Below, in pieces: positions 10,351-22,472 of a stretch of 64,000 nt of DNA; position 1 is the first letter of the stretch; every line of letters starts with the position of its first letter. Where the stretch lies: assembly GCA_030068075.1 (NCBI GenBank), contig CM057835.1, forward strand, positions 19,741,957-19,805,956, given 5' to 3'. Origin of the DNA: Paguma larvata (taxonomy: Eukaryota > Chordata > Mammalia > Carnivora > Viverridae). Below the pieces are notes generated by a model. The model had not been told where the DNA came from and ran no database searches. It saw nothing but the letters and a program-made list of their open reading frames with translations. A program made the translations under genes and the position numbers.

Positions 10351-11445
10351 TTATATATAGATGTTCAAAGAGGTAACTTGAGAATTCCTACAGAGGTACT
10401 GGGAGAAGACTAGGGGACTTGTATGCCTTCATAAACTTGATTACTGGTGTGCAGGTAGAGGGAGATATTCAACCAACTCCTTGACGACTTGCAAAGTAAG
10501 GATGCTTGGGTTTTGTTTTGGTTTTTTTAATAGATGGTATGTTTAATTGGCATGGCTTCAGGGAACTGATAGAGATTGGTATTACTACTGTTCGTGGATT
10601 CATTGATTGCATGAGCAATCCTGGTGACTTCCTGTTTTCCCTAGATTTAGCAACTGGAAGGAGAAGGCCAAGTTCTAACTGAGGAGCAGATGAGTGCAAA
10701 AAAAAATTGTTAAATGAATACTATTTCTCGATGTAATGACTGCAAAATGTAACCTGGAATTTCCTTTGAGACACATGAGATCCAAGAGCTGATCTAGCTA
10801 ACTCGAGAAAAAGTCACAGGTTAGTATTAGTTGTCAATGGCTCCCTCAGATTCCAGGGATATTTACAGTTGCTTCATAGTGGCTAAGAGCCAAGGGTATT
10901 CAAAATGAAGTAAATTGGCATGGCCTTGTGAGAGTCAGACATTTCGTATTTTAGGAATTTTCAATCTGCAAGTACTTCACATTAGTATCAGTAGTCTTGT
11001 TATTAACCCATCAATAAAGAACCACAGATTCTTAAATATTTTAACGCCTTTTATTTCAGCAGAAAATTTGTTTTCTAAAATAGAAACAACCAGTGATTCT
11101 TTACTATTTTATTAACTAAGCAGTTTTAGAAACAGTTAAGATAAGCAGACTTTGACTATTTTTCAAAATACATGAAATAAGCAGTGACTGTCAGATAGTG
11201 ATAAAAGTATATCCCATCAGCCACTGCTTTGGTCCTCATAACTTACCCCCTCTTTGATAGAAATCTTAGAGACTTGTTTATATTTCCTCAGGTCCGTGCA
11301 GGTAAATGCAACCTTGCCTCTAACATTCCCTCCATGCCTAGGCCGCATTGGAAGTGAGAAACATGTCAAGTGACTGATGAAAAGAAAGTATGCTTTTTTC
11401 ACATCTGAATCATTTAAACCTAACAAAAAAGAAAGAGCTTAAACT
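10351..11445. other. Unique sequence, no gene seen
   Basis: Only open frames of 76 codons or less without features. No mobile element recognised. Confidence 0.5.
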
Positions 11446-11534
11446 AAAGAATCGTTATTATGTTGGGATGAGCACTGGTGTTATATAGAAACCAATTTGA
11501 AAATAAATTATTTAAAAAAAGAATCATTATTATG
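11446..11534 (+). mobile_element. 55-bp L1 3' stub with 17-bp target duplication
   Basis: The insert at 11463-11517 consists only of the last part of a carnivore L1 3' UTR (GATGAGCACTGGTGTTATAT, then AACCAATTTGAAAATAAATT and a short A tail). AAAGAATCRTTATTATG flanks it at 11446-11462 and 11518-11534 with one mismatch. This is an extreme 5' truncation of an L1 copy. Confidence 0.9.
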
Positions 11535-13039
11535 ATAATTTTCATTGTGATAATTCCTATAATAATAGCTTTTAAGTTAGGCATACATTTAGGCTCTTGA
11601 AAATATGCATGGGAAAGAAATGGTATCTAGGAGTGTTGGGAAGGGTTTTTCGTTGTTCTTTTGGATACTCATGCTTGTCTACTCTTTATATCAAAGTGAA
11701 TATCAAAGCAAAGAGATAAAAAGAGATACTACTCCTTGAATCAAAGTCTTATATCCCCCCCATATAGGTAACACACAATAGCCTCCATGTCATACCCAGC
11801 TTCATCTCCCTAAGAGGTGGGTTCTGAGTTAAGCAGGTGATTCAGATACCAGCACAGTTTCTAGTCATTGACATAAGGCTAAGTACATTGCTTATTTGTG
11901 AGGGCTGTCAACCTATTTCAAAAACTAACTCTCCACAGAGCACAGAACATAGGTGTCAGACACAAAAATGGAATCAGCAGCAAAGTGTCTCTTATCTCTC
12001 AAGGAAATTCCACAGCTTGGAAGCAAATCAAGTGAACTCAATACAACGTTCGCTTTCATTATGATGGGTCACAAGTAAGCAGTGAAATCAGAGGTTCTAC
12101 AATAGAACAACTTGGGGAAAATGACCACATGATTTCCTATGAAATGGGTCTGTCCCAACTGATGAGTAACAAACGCATGATTTTGATGGAGCTGCATTTA
12201 CTTATTCAATCCATACATCTTAGGGACCTTATTATATTTTCCAATGAAGGAAAAATAAACACTTTTCGGAGCATTACTACATACTACTCAACATAAAATC
12301 CAAGCTCTTGAAACCTGATCTTTGATTTAGGAGCTTAAGTTTAAGCAACAGTTAGAGAGCAACAGTTAAGCAACAGTTAAAGATACCCAGTTGGTGATTA
12401 TTGAGTTAGATTTGAGATTACTTTCAACTCTATTAATATTTTCTAAGAATCATCTCCCCTTCGTTTTCAGGGCATGATAACACACCATCTCTAAAGTTAC
12501 AAATTGCCTGTGCTGGGATCCTCAAGTCACCACTACTGGATTGCCATCTTTTCAGAGAGGGAAGGCTTCAACCACCTCGAGATAAAGACAAACCTGCTCA
12601 TGGATTCTCCATGTATGGAGCAAATCATTACCATTTATGGTTGTGACCATTGTATTTGTGCTTTGGAGATAGAATCAACATAGTACTCTGACAATTTTAA
12701 ATAAGAAGACAAATTTCTACAGTACAGGATGAGACAAGTATAAAGTTTTGAACATTACACACACATGGACAGAAAAAATGAACCAGAAGGAAAAAGGACC
12801 TAGAGTTACAAATGTTTCTATGATATTTTCTAATAGCATTTTCAGGACTGAATGCTATGGTGACCTCCAGGTTTACCCAAGTTTTTGTCTTGGTACCTTC
12901 GGAGACTTGATGAGACTTCTTTTCTGCCTGTCACATCACTTGGAATAAAATGCATGAGAGGCCCGCAGAGTGCCTTGTGCACCTGGTAAGGCTCCACCAC
13001 CTGTAAGGCTGAGATTTGAAGGAAGGCACTCTCTTATTA
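11535..13039. other. Unique sequence, no gene seen
   Basis: Contains three copies of AGCAACAGTTA at 12344-12379. No coding gene or recognised mobile element. Confidence 0.5.
12344..12379. repeat. Three copies of an 11-bp unit
   Basis: AGCAACAGTTA at 12344-12354, 12358-12368 and 12369-12379. The last two abut exactly; the first is separated by GAG. Confidence 0.85.
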
Positions 13040-13950
13040 AAGTGAGGCTGCCAGAACTGCCCCTCCCACCTTGCCAACCAAGCTCCACCGCATCTATCTC
13101 AACACCAGAAATCCCAGCCTTTCAGAACTATTGATTTCCCCCATTCCTAAATGAATCCCCAACCTTCCTGATCATCTCTTAGTGAATAGCCCTATCAGCC
13201 ACATAGTTGAACTCCAAATCCCAGGAGACACCCTTGATTCTCCTCTCTTGCTCAGCTCCCAATCTAATTCCAACATGTCCCAAATCAATTCGCTTCTATC
13301 TGTCTCTTCTCCCAATGTGTCACCTCTTCCTTGAACCACTAATGTTTCCTAACTGGTCTCACTGCTTGCATTCTTGTCATCCTACAAGGAGCTACCAGGG
13401 ACATCTTTTCAAAATAATGTAAGCCAGGTTTCTCTGCTTAAAATTCTCTAATGTCTACTTATTACGGTAAGGGAATAAAATCCAAACTCCTTTTGGTGTT
13501 TGCAAGGACTTATGTGACTTTTTACATCCTACTCTTGCTTCCATACTGGCCTCTTTGTTCTTTCTCTGACTGCCAAGCTCCATGGTCCTTCCACCGTGGA
13601 TATGCTTCTTCCTGAACTTTGCATAGCTTGCTGCTTCCCATCATTTAGACTTCTGCTCAAAAGCCATCCATCATGAGGACCTCCAATTGCCTTATCTGAA
13701 ATAGCCTCCTTCCCCAGTTTCTGTACTTCTGTACCCCTTTCTTTATTTTCATGATAAGGATCATCACTATGTAAAGTTTTTATTTAATTGTTTTCTTGCT
13801 TGCTTTGTGTTTCTTTCTCCTTGTAGATATAAGTTCAGAGAAGAAGGAACACTCTATTTTTTATTGATGTATTGAAGCTACAGTGTCAAGCATAACATAA
13901 CATACACACTCAGTAACTATTAACTTAATAAATTGAATAAATGAGTGCCC
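13040..13950 (+). mobile_element. L2 LINE, 3' portion (~0.9 kb)
   Basis: Recognisable L2 order: CCTAACTGGTCTCACTGCTTGC, AATGTAAGCCAGGTTTCTCTGCTTAAAATTCTC, GGGAATAAAATCCAAACTCC, TTGCATAGCTTGCTGCTTCCCATCATTTAGAC, TTGTAGATATAAGTTCAGAGAAG, and the tail AACTTAATAAATTGAATAAATGAG. These segments derive from the L2 ORF2 end and 3' UTR. The 71-codon frame at 13207-13422 is a decayed remnant, not a gene. Confidence 0.85.
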
Positions 13951-15700
13951 CCCTAAATCTAAATGTTTATGTAAGCAAAGAACTGCCAGTGAGGAATTAG
14001 TAAAGCTACCACTTCTCACATGATTGTTCACCACCACCATCTCCTTTCCAAATCTGAAAATTCTCAGTCAACATAGATTTTAGACAGGAATGACACTGAA
14101 GGATGTGTAGCCCTTGGAATATTCCTCTTCCTAGTTCTAGGATCTTGATGAAAGTTTTGCAGAATGGTACTAGTCCAGCCAGACTTTATAATCTTCGGAG
14201 GAGGCATCCCAATGACCCCCATTCTGGTCAGTGAATTTCTCCTGGCAAATTGAGCCTATACATTTAAACTTCCTTTGCCCCATATTCCATTGAAATAACT
14301 AAAAAATTTAAAATAAGAAAATATCTGTAGCAGCTTAGAAAAAATAGGAAAGGGTAAAACTGCTCTTGAAAAATGTCAAGAGAATATTCAAATAATGGAT
14401 TTGGCCCCAGAGAAAATTTGATCAGTGCTGACCAGTTTATACAACCAGTCAAGAAAGGAAAGGACACACCTTGAACATACATGAAGAGGTTTCCTTCAAG
14501 TCGAGTCTTGAATCACACATACCACATGCAAGAGCAGACACTGAGAACATGGGTAAAGGCCAACAGAAAACCTAAGGGAACAATGGCAATGCCCCCAGCA
14601 CCAGCTAACTTCAATCTGCCAAAGCAAAGAAATAAAGGAAGAAACTTAGCCTAGGAGTAAAACCTTAGTGTTCTACCTCTCTGGGAATTTCTTCCCTACT
14701 GCTTACCATAAGTACTACTGAAGGGAAAGCACACTCTTCCAATGATATGGCTGGAAAAGGCTGCTGTGACTCATGCTAGGGCCTGGCTTCCCTTCACCTT
14801 CAATAACTGACCCCTGGCTTTACTCATTATGGTCATGCAGCTGACCGAAATGGAGGCTTTGCTGTTGAGGAAATCCTGCGGTCAGTACCTTACTCGATGG
14901 GAAGGCAAAGGGGCCAGGACACCCAATTATGGACGGCTCTTGGCATATGTGTTCTGAAGGACAGTCCACCAACCCTCCATCGCCTTGTGCCCACAGGTCC
15001 CAGATTCAAGCTTACTCTCCATTCTCTGCGGCCATCCTCCACACTCAGCAAACGGGGGGATCATTTCCATAGCGATGGTGTAAGTGACGTGCACATTTGC
15101 TGACTGAGCCCATATCTTCAACATGTTTTCAACAGTCTAGATCAGAGGTCCTGAACCCAGGTGGTGGTTCTCACATAGGGCCTATGTTTGATCTCTCTTA
15201 TGCAAGTGATCCTGGAGTGATGGCATGAAACTTTGAAAAACTGTACAATTTCATCTTTGCTTTCATCTCCGCTCCTCTTGCTGAGTCTAACTTTACTTTT
15301 TTTTTTTTTTTAATTTACAAGACTTGGAGATATATTACATTACTATCTGTTACCAAGAGTGAAGACAATGGTCATAAATAATATTAATTAGTATTCAAAC
15401 TAATAACTCTTTGATAATAAGTTTAGATCATAGAATATGACCTAACATGTAACCGAAGGTTAGCAACTTAGAAGTGTCAAAACTTATCAGGCCTATCCCT
15501 TTCAAAGCAAGTAGTTCTTTGAAATGTTGCCACTCCTGGCAATATTTTTTCATATTTTCTTTGAAGGCCTAACACATAGAGAACTTGTGAGGACAAGTGT
15601 AGGTTGACTTAGAACATGACTTTCTTCTTCCTCGACACTTATCTGGAGAGACTCGTTACACTCCTATAACAGGGAGGGCATCAGGATGGAGTGGAGACAG
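13951..15700. other. Unique sequence, no gene seen
   Basis: Contains a 15-base T run near 15299. Overlapping frames on both strands at 14897-15124 (up to 68 codons) sit in a slightly GC-richer patch, but no splice, domain or start context supports an exon. Confidence 0.45.
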
Positions 15701-15704
15701 AGTG

Positions 15705-15865
15705 AGCCTAGATGCTGCACGACCTTGGTTCTCATCTAGGCTCTGCTATCACTAGTTCTTTGATCCCTGCATCTTCATGCTTCTGTTTTATCATCGGAAA
15801 AAATGAACAGCTCTGCACTGCGATAGCTAAGGTCCCTTCAAGCCCTAACCCTCCACGATTCTATT
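15705..15865 (+). mobile_element. MIR-like ancient SINE fragment
   Basis: CGACCTTGGTTCTCATCTAGGCTCTGCTATCACTAG and TCTGTTTTATCATCGGAAAAAATGAACAG parallel the MIR core, and the end carries CTAAGGTCCCTTCAAGCCCTAACCCTC. Decayed. Confidence 0.55.
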
Positions 15866-17930
15866 AGCAGATCCAGGAATATGCCTTGATCCTGGATTCC
15901 TTAGGTTTTTCTCTCAACATCGCTCGGTCTCTGAGAAGAGGTATCCATAGGTTCAACCTGCTCTGTGATGGATAGTTAGGCTTCCCAGGAGATGAATTGC
16001 TGAACAATAGGGAGGAGAAATGAGCTCTCAGTATGAAGCATTGAAGAGAAAGAGAAGCAGAAAGAGGAGAGAAATGGGAAGATAAGTCGATTAGGTTACA
16101 GAATTGGCCAATGATTTTCACAGTAGGGGTATCTACAGAGTTTTGAACAAAATACTCAGCTTCATTGCAAACAATCAAGTCAGAATCTTTCAAGGTAAGG
16201 CTGGATATTTAAACAAGAACTAAAATAATAAAACTCCTGGTACTTCTCTTGCAGAGCCAGAATTGAGAATCACAAGACAAGATGATGATGAAAGTATCCT
16301 TTGAGAAAGAGAGGAAATAAATCAATTCAGAAATATCCTTATACAAATGAAACTTACTTCTTAAAAAATCGACAAACCTAAAAAATGTTAACTGTTCTTG
16401 GCTTATCAAGAAACCACACATCACTCCTTTTAATGAATCTGTTGGGCAGCCAGAGTGGAAAGGCACCAGAACAAATTTTAATATTTGCTCCTTATTATAT
16501 CATTGGAAACTTAGGTCATTGGGAAATAGGGACAGAGAGTTGTTATTTAAACTGTCACCATACATGAGAAAGGCTATAATTTAGACTCAACTATTCTGAA
16601 TAAAGAAGAAATGAGTGAAAGTTTTTGCATTTTTTAAAAAGCTGTGGATCTCTGTAACTCATTATGAATTCTTAAAGGCCTGCACACGTACACACTCAAA
16701 CGCATGCTTGCCTTTCTGTATACACAATTCATCTGCACATACGTGGATAGGGTTGGAAATATATTTTCTTGATGTCAACAGAGTGCAATATTAGCCGCAT
16801 GAGAAACGAACAGGATCAATAAAACTCTACCTCCCCATTTCTGAAATGGACCAAAGACTGTAACGATTCCTCTTAAACTCTGATGTTTTAGAACATTGTC
16901 TGTCTCTGTGTCCACTCGGAACTAACCTCCTTGTGACACAGCTGTCATTACAACCACCACACGGTTACCCTGTCTTTCAGGTCTACTGGAAGGACTAAGT
17001 GGTTCCTTCCTTCCACTAAGTGGTTGTCTAAACTGTTGGCATAAATTGGAAGAGTATATGAAGAGAACTTATTCTCACAGAGTAGTAATCTCTGATTATT
17101 TAAAATAACTGGAAAAAAGGATTAGACCTCAAACTTACTACATTTCATCCATCAATAGATCAATCAACCTCCATATTTTTCCCACTGGAAGCACAGCCAC
17201 ATTTGGATGATGATGGTGATGATGGTGATGATGTAAACAGTAATAAAGGCAACAAGTAATAATTTTGAATTTAGGACCAGATTTTGAAGCATTAGCCCCA
17301 GAACGAGGGATCTTCTTGAAGCTATACTTCAATTTTACTGACTTAGGCCTGTAATGAGCAAGTGACAGCATGGTAACATGACAAATTCTGCAACATTAGC
17401 CTGCAGCGGAAAACAAAAAAAAATTAAAAATCACTCTAACGCTCAACTTCCCCTCTGATAGAAAGAAGAATGGGAAATTTGGGAAGCTGGTGACAGTCTC
17501 AGCCTGCCATGCTGCCGTTAGGAACCAATGACCTCATTTTGAAATAATTGCCTATAGTCTCTGCAGTAGATGGAAGAGCCAAAAAAGCAACAAACACATA
17601 TCGTGGCCAGCCATGTAATTCAGAGGAAATCACCATTTGCATAGCAGATACCAGGACTGCTCGTCATTTGTTTTTATTTGCATTTTTCATTATCCCATAC
17701 TAAAAGAAGGAACTATGAAACCAAACACATCCGAGGGGCCACTAGTCCACACACTTGATGTAAAACCATACGGAATGCTGAGGGTTGTGGTATTCTGGGC
17801 CCCACTCCTCCACTCTCAAGGGAGCCACCTCTGCTAGACACCAGCCCATCATTCTGTATGGGACACATTTTCAGGTCTTCTCTGTTATCAGAAGAAGTGG
17901 GACTTCAAGATACTTAGGTGAACTCTCATT
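15866..17930. other. Unique sequence, no gene seen
   Basis: A 109-codon minus-strand frame (15864-16193) and an 85-codon one (16209-16466) show no recognisable domain. A GAT/GGT triplet tract occurs at 17206-17235, and ACTAAGTGGTT is repeated at 16994 and 17015. Confidence 0.45.
17206..17235. repeat. GATGATGGT trinucleotide-type repeat
   Basis: About 30 bp of GAT and GGT triplets. Read in reverse it gives a run of histidine codons in a chance open frame. Confidence 0.9.
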
Positions 17931-17945
17931 TAAAACATAGTTATA

Positions 17946-18158
17946 GGGTTGCCTGGGTGGCTCACTTGGCTAAGTGTTGGACTTTGGCTGAGGTCCAGAT
18001 CTCCCAGTTCCTGGGTTCAAGCCCTGTGTGGGCCTCTCTGCTGTGTGAGGGGAGACTGCTCTGGATTCTCTGTCCCCCACTCTCTCCCCCGCCCCTGCTT
18101 GTGCACCAGCGTGCACTCTCTCTCTCTAAAATAAACGTTAAAAAAAGTTTTAAAAAAT
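17946..18158 (+). mobile_element. Carnivore SINE
   Basis: Starts GGGTTGCCTGGGTGGCTCAC. The B box is altered to GGTTCAAGCCC. The middle is shortened (CTGTGTGAGGGGAGACTGC instead of the usual repeat), and the tail ends AAATAAACGTTAAAAAAAG. Possible flanks AAAACATAGTTAT and AAAATAGTAACAGTTAT are imperfect. Confidence 0.9.
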
Positions 18159-18456
18159 AGTAACAGTTATTCCAATAATTTTTCAACATTGTATGGATCA
18201 AACACATTGGTTTGTGACTTCTGTCATAAGACTATTTTAATATTCCCAGACTGCATATTATTCTACATGTAAGATTCAAATCTCATTTTTTAAGAAATGT
18301 AAAGATTTTTTTTTACTCAGTTGGAGCTCATGCCAGAGTTGATGGCATTTCACTAGTCCTGCTTAATTAAGTGCAAAAGGCATACTTCTTGATGAGATCC
18401 TGGAGCTCATTTTGATTATTTTTAACTCTTTATTTAATGAAAATTCAATCTTACTT

Positions 18457-18464
18457 TGACGTCA
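18457..18464. promoter_or_regulatory. Full CRE palindrome (TGACGTCA), candidate only
   Basis: The sequence matches the CREB/ATF consensus and is followed by GTGATAAAGG. It retains a CpG in AT-rich DNA. A single 8-mer is weak evidence without conservation data. Confidence 0.25.
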
Positions 18465-18529
18465 GTGATAAAGGCACTCAGAAAAATATGCCTAGAGTAT
18501 GCAATAATGATGAACCCTTATATAGTATT

Positions 18530-18735
18530 TTTCTGGGTTCCACATTCGAAGTACTTTATATACATACGGTTCATTTTATTCTTACAACAACCACCTGATA
18601 TAGGTAACATTTTTACAATCCCCATACAGACAAACTGAAGCGCAGAGATCTAAACATCTTGTCTAACTTCTCACACAGCTGGTAAGTGCCAGAGCCTGAC
18701 TTCGAACCCAAGCAGCGTGGCTCCAGAGATCAACC
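18530..18735 (-). mobile_element. MIR ancient SINE, reverse
   Basis: Reads as a reversed MIR: AAGTACTTTATATACATACGG, CTTACAACAACCACCTGATATAGGTAAC, CTGAAGCGCAGAGATCTAAAC, TCACACAGCTGGTAAGTGCCAGAGCCTGACTTCGAACCCAAGCAG, then GGCTCCAGAG. It is unusually complete over the core. Confidence 0.88.
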
Positions 18736-18783
18736 TCAATTCCTCTGCCAGCCTTTCAAATTACAAAGTTAATAGACATTCAT

Positions 18784-18981
18784 GGGGCACTGAGGTGGCT
18801 CAGTCAGTTAAGCGTCCTGCTCCTGACTTCGGCTCAGGTCATGATCTCCCACTTCATGAGTTTGAGCCCCACATCAGATCCTCATCAGATTCTGTTTCAG
18901 ATTCTCTGTCTCCGTCTCTTTCTCTCTCCGACCCTCCCCCTCTCATTCTCCTTCTCTTTCAAAATAAATAAAAACTTAAAA
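18784..18981 (+). mobile_element. Carnivore SINE
   Basis: GGGGCACTGAGGTGGCTCAGTCAG to AAAATAAATAAAAACTTAAAA. The B box is GAGTTTGAGCCCC, and the middle segment is reduced (CATCAGATCCTCATCAG). A flanking similarity (TTAATAGACATTCA versus TTAATTAATATTCA) may be the target duplication. Confidence 0.92.
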
Positions 18982-21900
18982 ATTAATTAATATTCAAACC
19001 ATGTGCACCTTTATGGGCACTATGAAAATTACAGCAGAATCTCAGATAGTGTGTATGCCCGTGATGCAGTATATAGGATGAATCTGTAACTATTTTTTAC
19101 CTGAATGGACTATTCCAGTGTGCCATCTTCTGAACCCATAGCAAATTCCTGGAGGTGCTTTCAGTCTGATGCACAAGGAAGACTATCCTTCTTTATGGCA
19201 ACATATAGTTTGCTTACTTGTCATTTCGAATATTTCATAATATGCTAAGGGAAGAAAATCAGAAGGGACAGACCATAGAGGTCACCTGATCCAAACTCCC
19301 CTTCATTGAGAACTTGGGCAAAGCAAGTAAGAATTAGATCACTCTTTCCACTGGCCACCAAACCTGAGTCTGTAAATATGGGAATCGTTTTCCCTCGTCA
19401 CTAATCTATGCTCTTTTATTCCTTTCTACTGCAAACCACATGAAAAAGGATGCCCTTTCCTGAGAGGAGAATTCTCAGGGAAGGAAAACGAGGAGGAGTC
19501 AGATCAAATGACTTTTTCCAAAGTATGAGAAGGAGAGAAGTTGAATATTTTAAATCCAAATGATTCTCTTTCTATTTTAATTCTCAGTTTTGGTTCAAAG
19601 GCCAGGTATATTTCAACTGTCCGTTAATTTACCAAATATCTACTATAGTTGCATCAGGAACTGCGATAGTCTTGATTTTCACATAATAATACCACAAGTT
19701 GGCTGTTATGTTGCTTTTAATAAAAAAGACAACTATCATCCTATCGACTCTGGTGATGGTTTTACGAATCCCTTATACTGAAATATTTTCCCTTTTATGA
19801 CTCCTACTTCAGAATCCCTCCTGTTAGAAATTTGTAGAGCAAATTTTCTTCTGGCAATAATCTAGTGGAGGGCTTCATGAGTTCCTTATTACAGAGAACG
19901 TGTTATGTGCTGGAGCACTGCAGGAAAAATATTTTTGGCTTTGAATATAAATGAGTATGGTAATATCAACTACAGTAATAACTAGCAGAAACAAATGAAA
20001 GGATTATTTAGAAAACCAGGGTCTACTCCATTTATTCATTGTCTTACTTGCATAAAGATATTTATTTTGGCTCATTAACACAAGTGTTTTAAGGTCCTAT
20101 ATCTCATTTACCTTTACTCACTTGTGCAGTGCAATACAGGGGGTTAGGCTGGTATTCATTTGGCCTCATTTTTGAACCTGTGATGACATAAATAGCCATG
20201 TAAAGAAACCAATTAGTAGGGAGCATGAGCGAAACTAGTTTGTGGTCCAGATAGAGCTGAGGTTTCTTTTTTTTTAGTGATGTATATCCCCCTTTATTAT
20301 AAGGTGAGTCCATAAAGTGATGAGAGGGATTTAAACACTTATATCAAATTCAAACTCTAAATGACAAATGATTAGTCATCTAAGGCCACATTCTTAGGGC
20401 AATGTTCCTGGTCAAGATGTTCCACTTGTAATTCCACCTGTAAGGTTGTTTTAAGTGTCTTTGAAATATGTCTTAGCCATAAAAAGTTTTGGCATTTCAG
20501 TGCTGAATTCGATATTCTGAAAGAGCCAAAAGTCATTCTGAATCAAATGTGGTAACGGAGGGGTTGAAGAAGTGGAGCCACATCTTTGTCTATGTGGGTC
20601 GACAGTGAGCCTTGAAGACACTCTCCCAGTTTTGAAGTGTGTTACGGAAATCTGGTATTACTAAAAAGTGACATAACTTTCCAGGACAAATTCTTTAGCG
20701 ACAACACTCATTTTTCTAAATTTCTTTATATGCCTCCTTAAAAGAAAATACCACGAATAGCTATTCTGCAATAATAAACATTACCGCCATCTCTAGATAG
20801 TGTTTTCAGATCGTGGGCACATTACACAGAAACCCAGAAAAGCTGAATTTTTTTCTTTGTTGAAAAATACATCTATAAGAATATATGCTAATTACCTGGC
20901 TCTTTGATAATCTGCCCCCCCCCTTACATCATCTTTCCCCCTCTATATGTTAACATGAAAGACAATCTTGATTGTGTTTGTCTTCTAGCATTCTGCATGA
21001 TAAAATCACGGATGGTCTTTGTACAGTCAACATCCAAAATAAATTCAGGCATAGTAATGGCAGTGGCCAGCAAAGATCATTCAGAGTAATTGGAAAGGAA
21101 TGATTTGTCACACGTATGCTTACCTTTTTTGAAAACAGTTTCGAATGTTTCTTGGAGACTGCCTGTAAACACCACAGATATGTCTCACTCTGGTTTATAT
21201 ACGCGCCTGTCTTGATTTTTTTTTTTCTTTTAAATAAGCCTAATACTTTATTCTTAGTTTAATGTAGTTCATTTATGGAGATGCGCCTTTATACTACCAA
21301 CAAATAGCGTGTGTATTTCTTTAACAAAGTGAAGATATATTTAAATTCTATCTTTCCTTTCTTGACAAACATGAAATGACCAGATATCAATGGTTCATTT
21401 CTCTACTTCGATGGTTTTCCTTCAATAAGAAGTTGACCTCGTGGTAAGCTAGGTCTGAAAATAGCTATGAAATCCATCACTTTGAATGAATTGATGGGTC
21501 AATTAAAACAACTAGACAATTTAGTCAAAAAACAATTTGCGGCAATAGATCTCAAATTTAATCAAAATGGTCCACTGCTTGAACGTAAAAGCAAATCTTA
21601 GTAAATGCAAAATAGACTGGGGTGGGATTAGAATGTCAACATGAAAAAATCCTAGTAACAGATTGTTTCGTTGTATTTAATTTCAATTTTGCTAATGAAA
21701 TAGGAAGCAAGCAGAAGGCAATTTGAATTTAAACATGGCCAGTCCTTCTGATATGCTAATTACATTACAGAAACTATTCGATCAAAAAATCCATGCGAAA
21801 GATATGAAAAACCACTTGTAGTGTTTTTGTTTTTTAAGTTCAAATGTAAAACTTTACTATAGCATCCTACTAAGTTCAAATCTAAAACATCATTCGCTGG

Positions 21901-22259
21901 TGGAAAACATAAAAAAGAGTTTCAAGGCAGGATATCTGAAAACCATATCTGTGCAATAATATAATCAGATGAATATGTATACATAGCACAATGGAATTAT
22001 TATGACTTTTCAAATATCCACCATTTATAAATTATTGGGGCAATAATATCTAAACAGTTTTCTATATTTTATTCACTTATAATTTAAAAAATAATTGCTA
22101 TCTAAACAGTATTCTATATACCAATATAGATGGGTTTGACTGAAAGCATATAAAAATATGCCCAAATTAATGATATTGATATGTTAACATGACATAAGTT
22201 AAAGTAATTGCTATGAATATAAACATAAAATGTTTCAAAGTTGATGTGCTCTTTTAGTT
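18982..22259. other. Unique AT-rich sequence, no gene seen
   Basis: The longest repeat-poor AT-rich block (3.3 kb), with a 52-bp spaced direct repeat at 22047-22119. Parts around 21440-21820 are dense in TAAT and ATGCTAAT-type motifs. No open frame above 70 codons. Confidence 0.5.
22047..22119. repeat. 21-bp direct repeat, 52 bp apart
   Basis: TATCTAAACAGTTTTCTATA at 22047 recurs at 22099 with one mismatch over 21 bases. Probably a small local duplication. Confidence 0.85.
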
Positions 22260-22472
22260 CATAATAGTGTTTTATTTATTTATTTTTAAATGTTTATTTA
22301 TTTTTGAGAGAGAGGAAACGGAGACAGAGAATCCCAAGCAGGCTCCACGCTGTCAGCACAGACACAGATGTGGGACTCAAACTCACTAACTGGGAGATCA
22401 TGACCTGAGCTGAAATCCAGTCAGACGCTTAACCAACTGAGCCACCCAGGTGCCCCCCATAATATTGTTTTA
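22260..22472 (-). mobile_element. Carnivore SINE, reverse, with 15-bp target duplication
   Basis: The body is 22275-22457 (TTTATTTATTTTTAAATG to GAGCCACCCAGGTGCCCC). CATAATAGTGTTTTA and CATAATATTGTTTTA flank it at 22260-22274 and 22458-22472, with one mismatch. The GA tract is short. Confidence 0.96.

Noticed and set aside
15864..16193. 109-codon minus-strand frame as an exon
   Set aside because: No recognisable protein features. It overlaps the end of a MIR-like fragment, and flanking frames are equally featureless.
17138..17371. Protein with a polyhistidine run
   Set aside because: The run is a direct read-out of the GATGATGGT repeat on the reverse strand.
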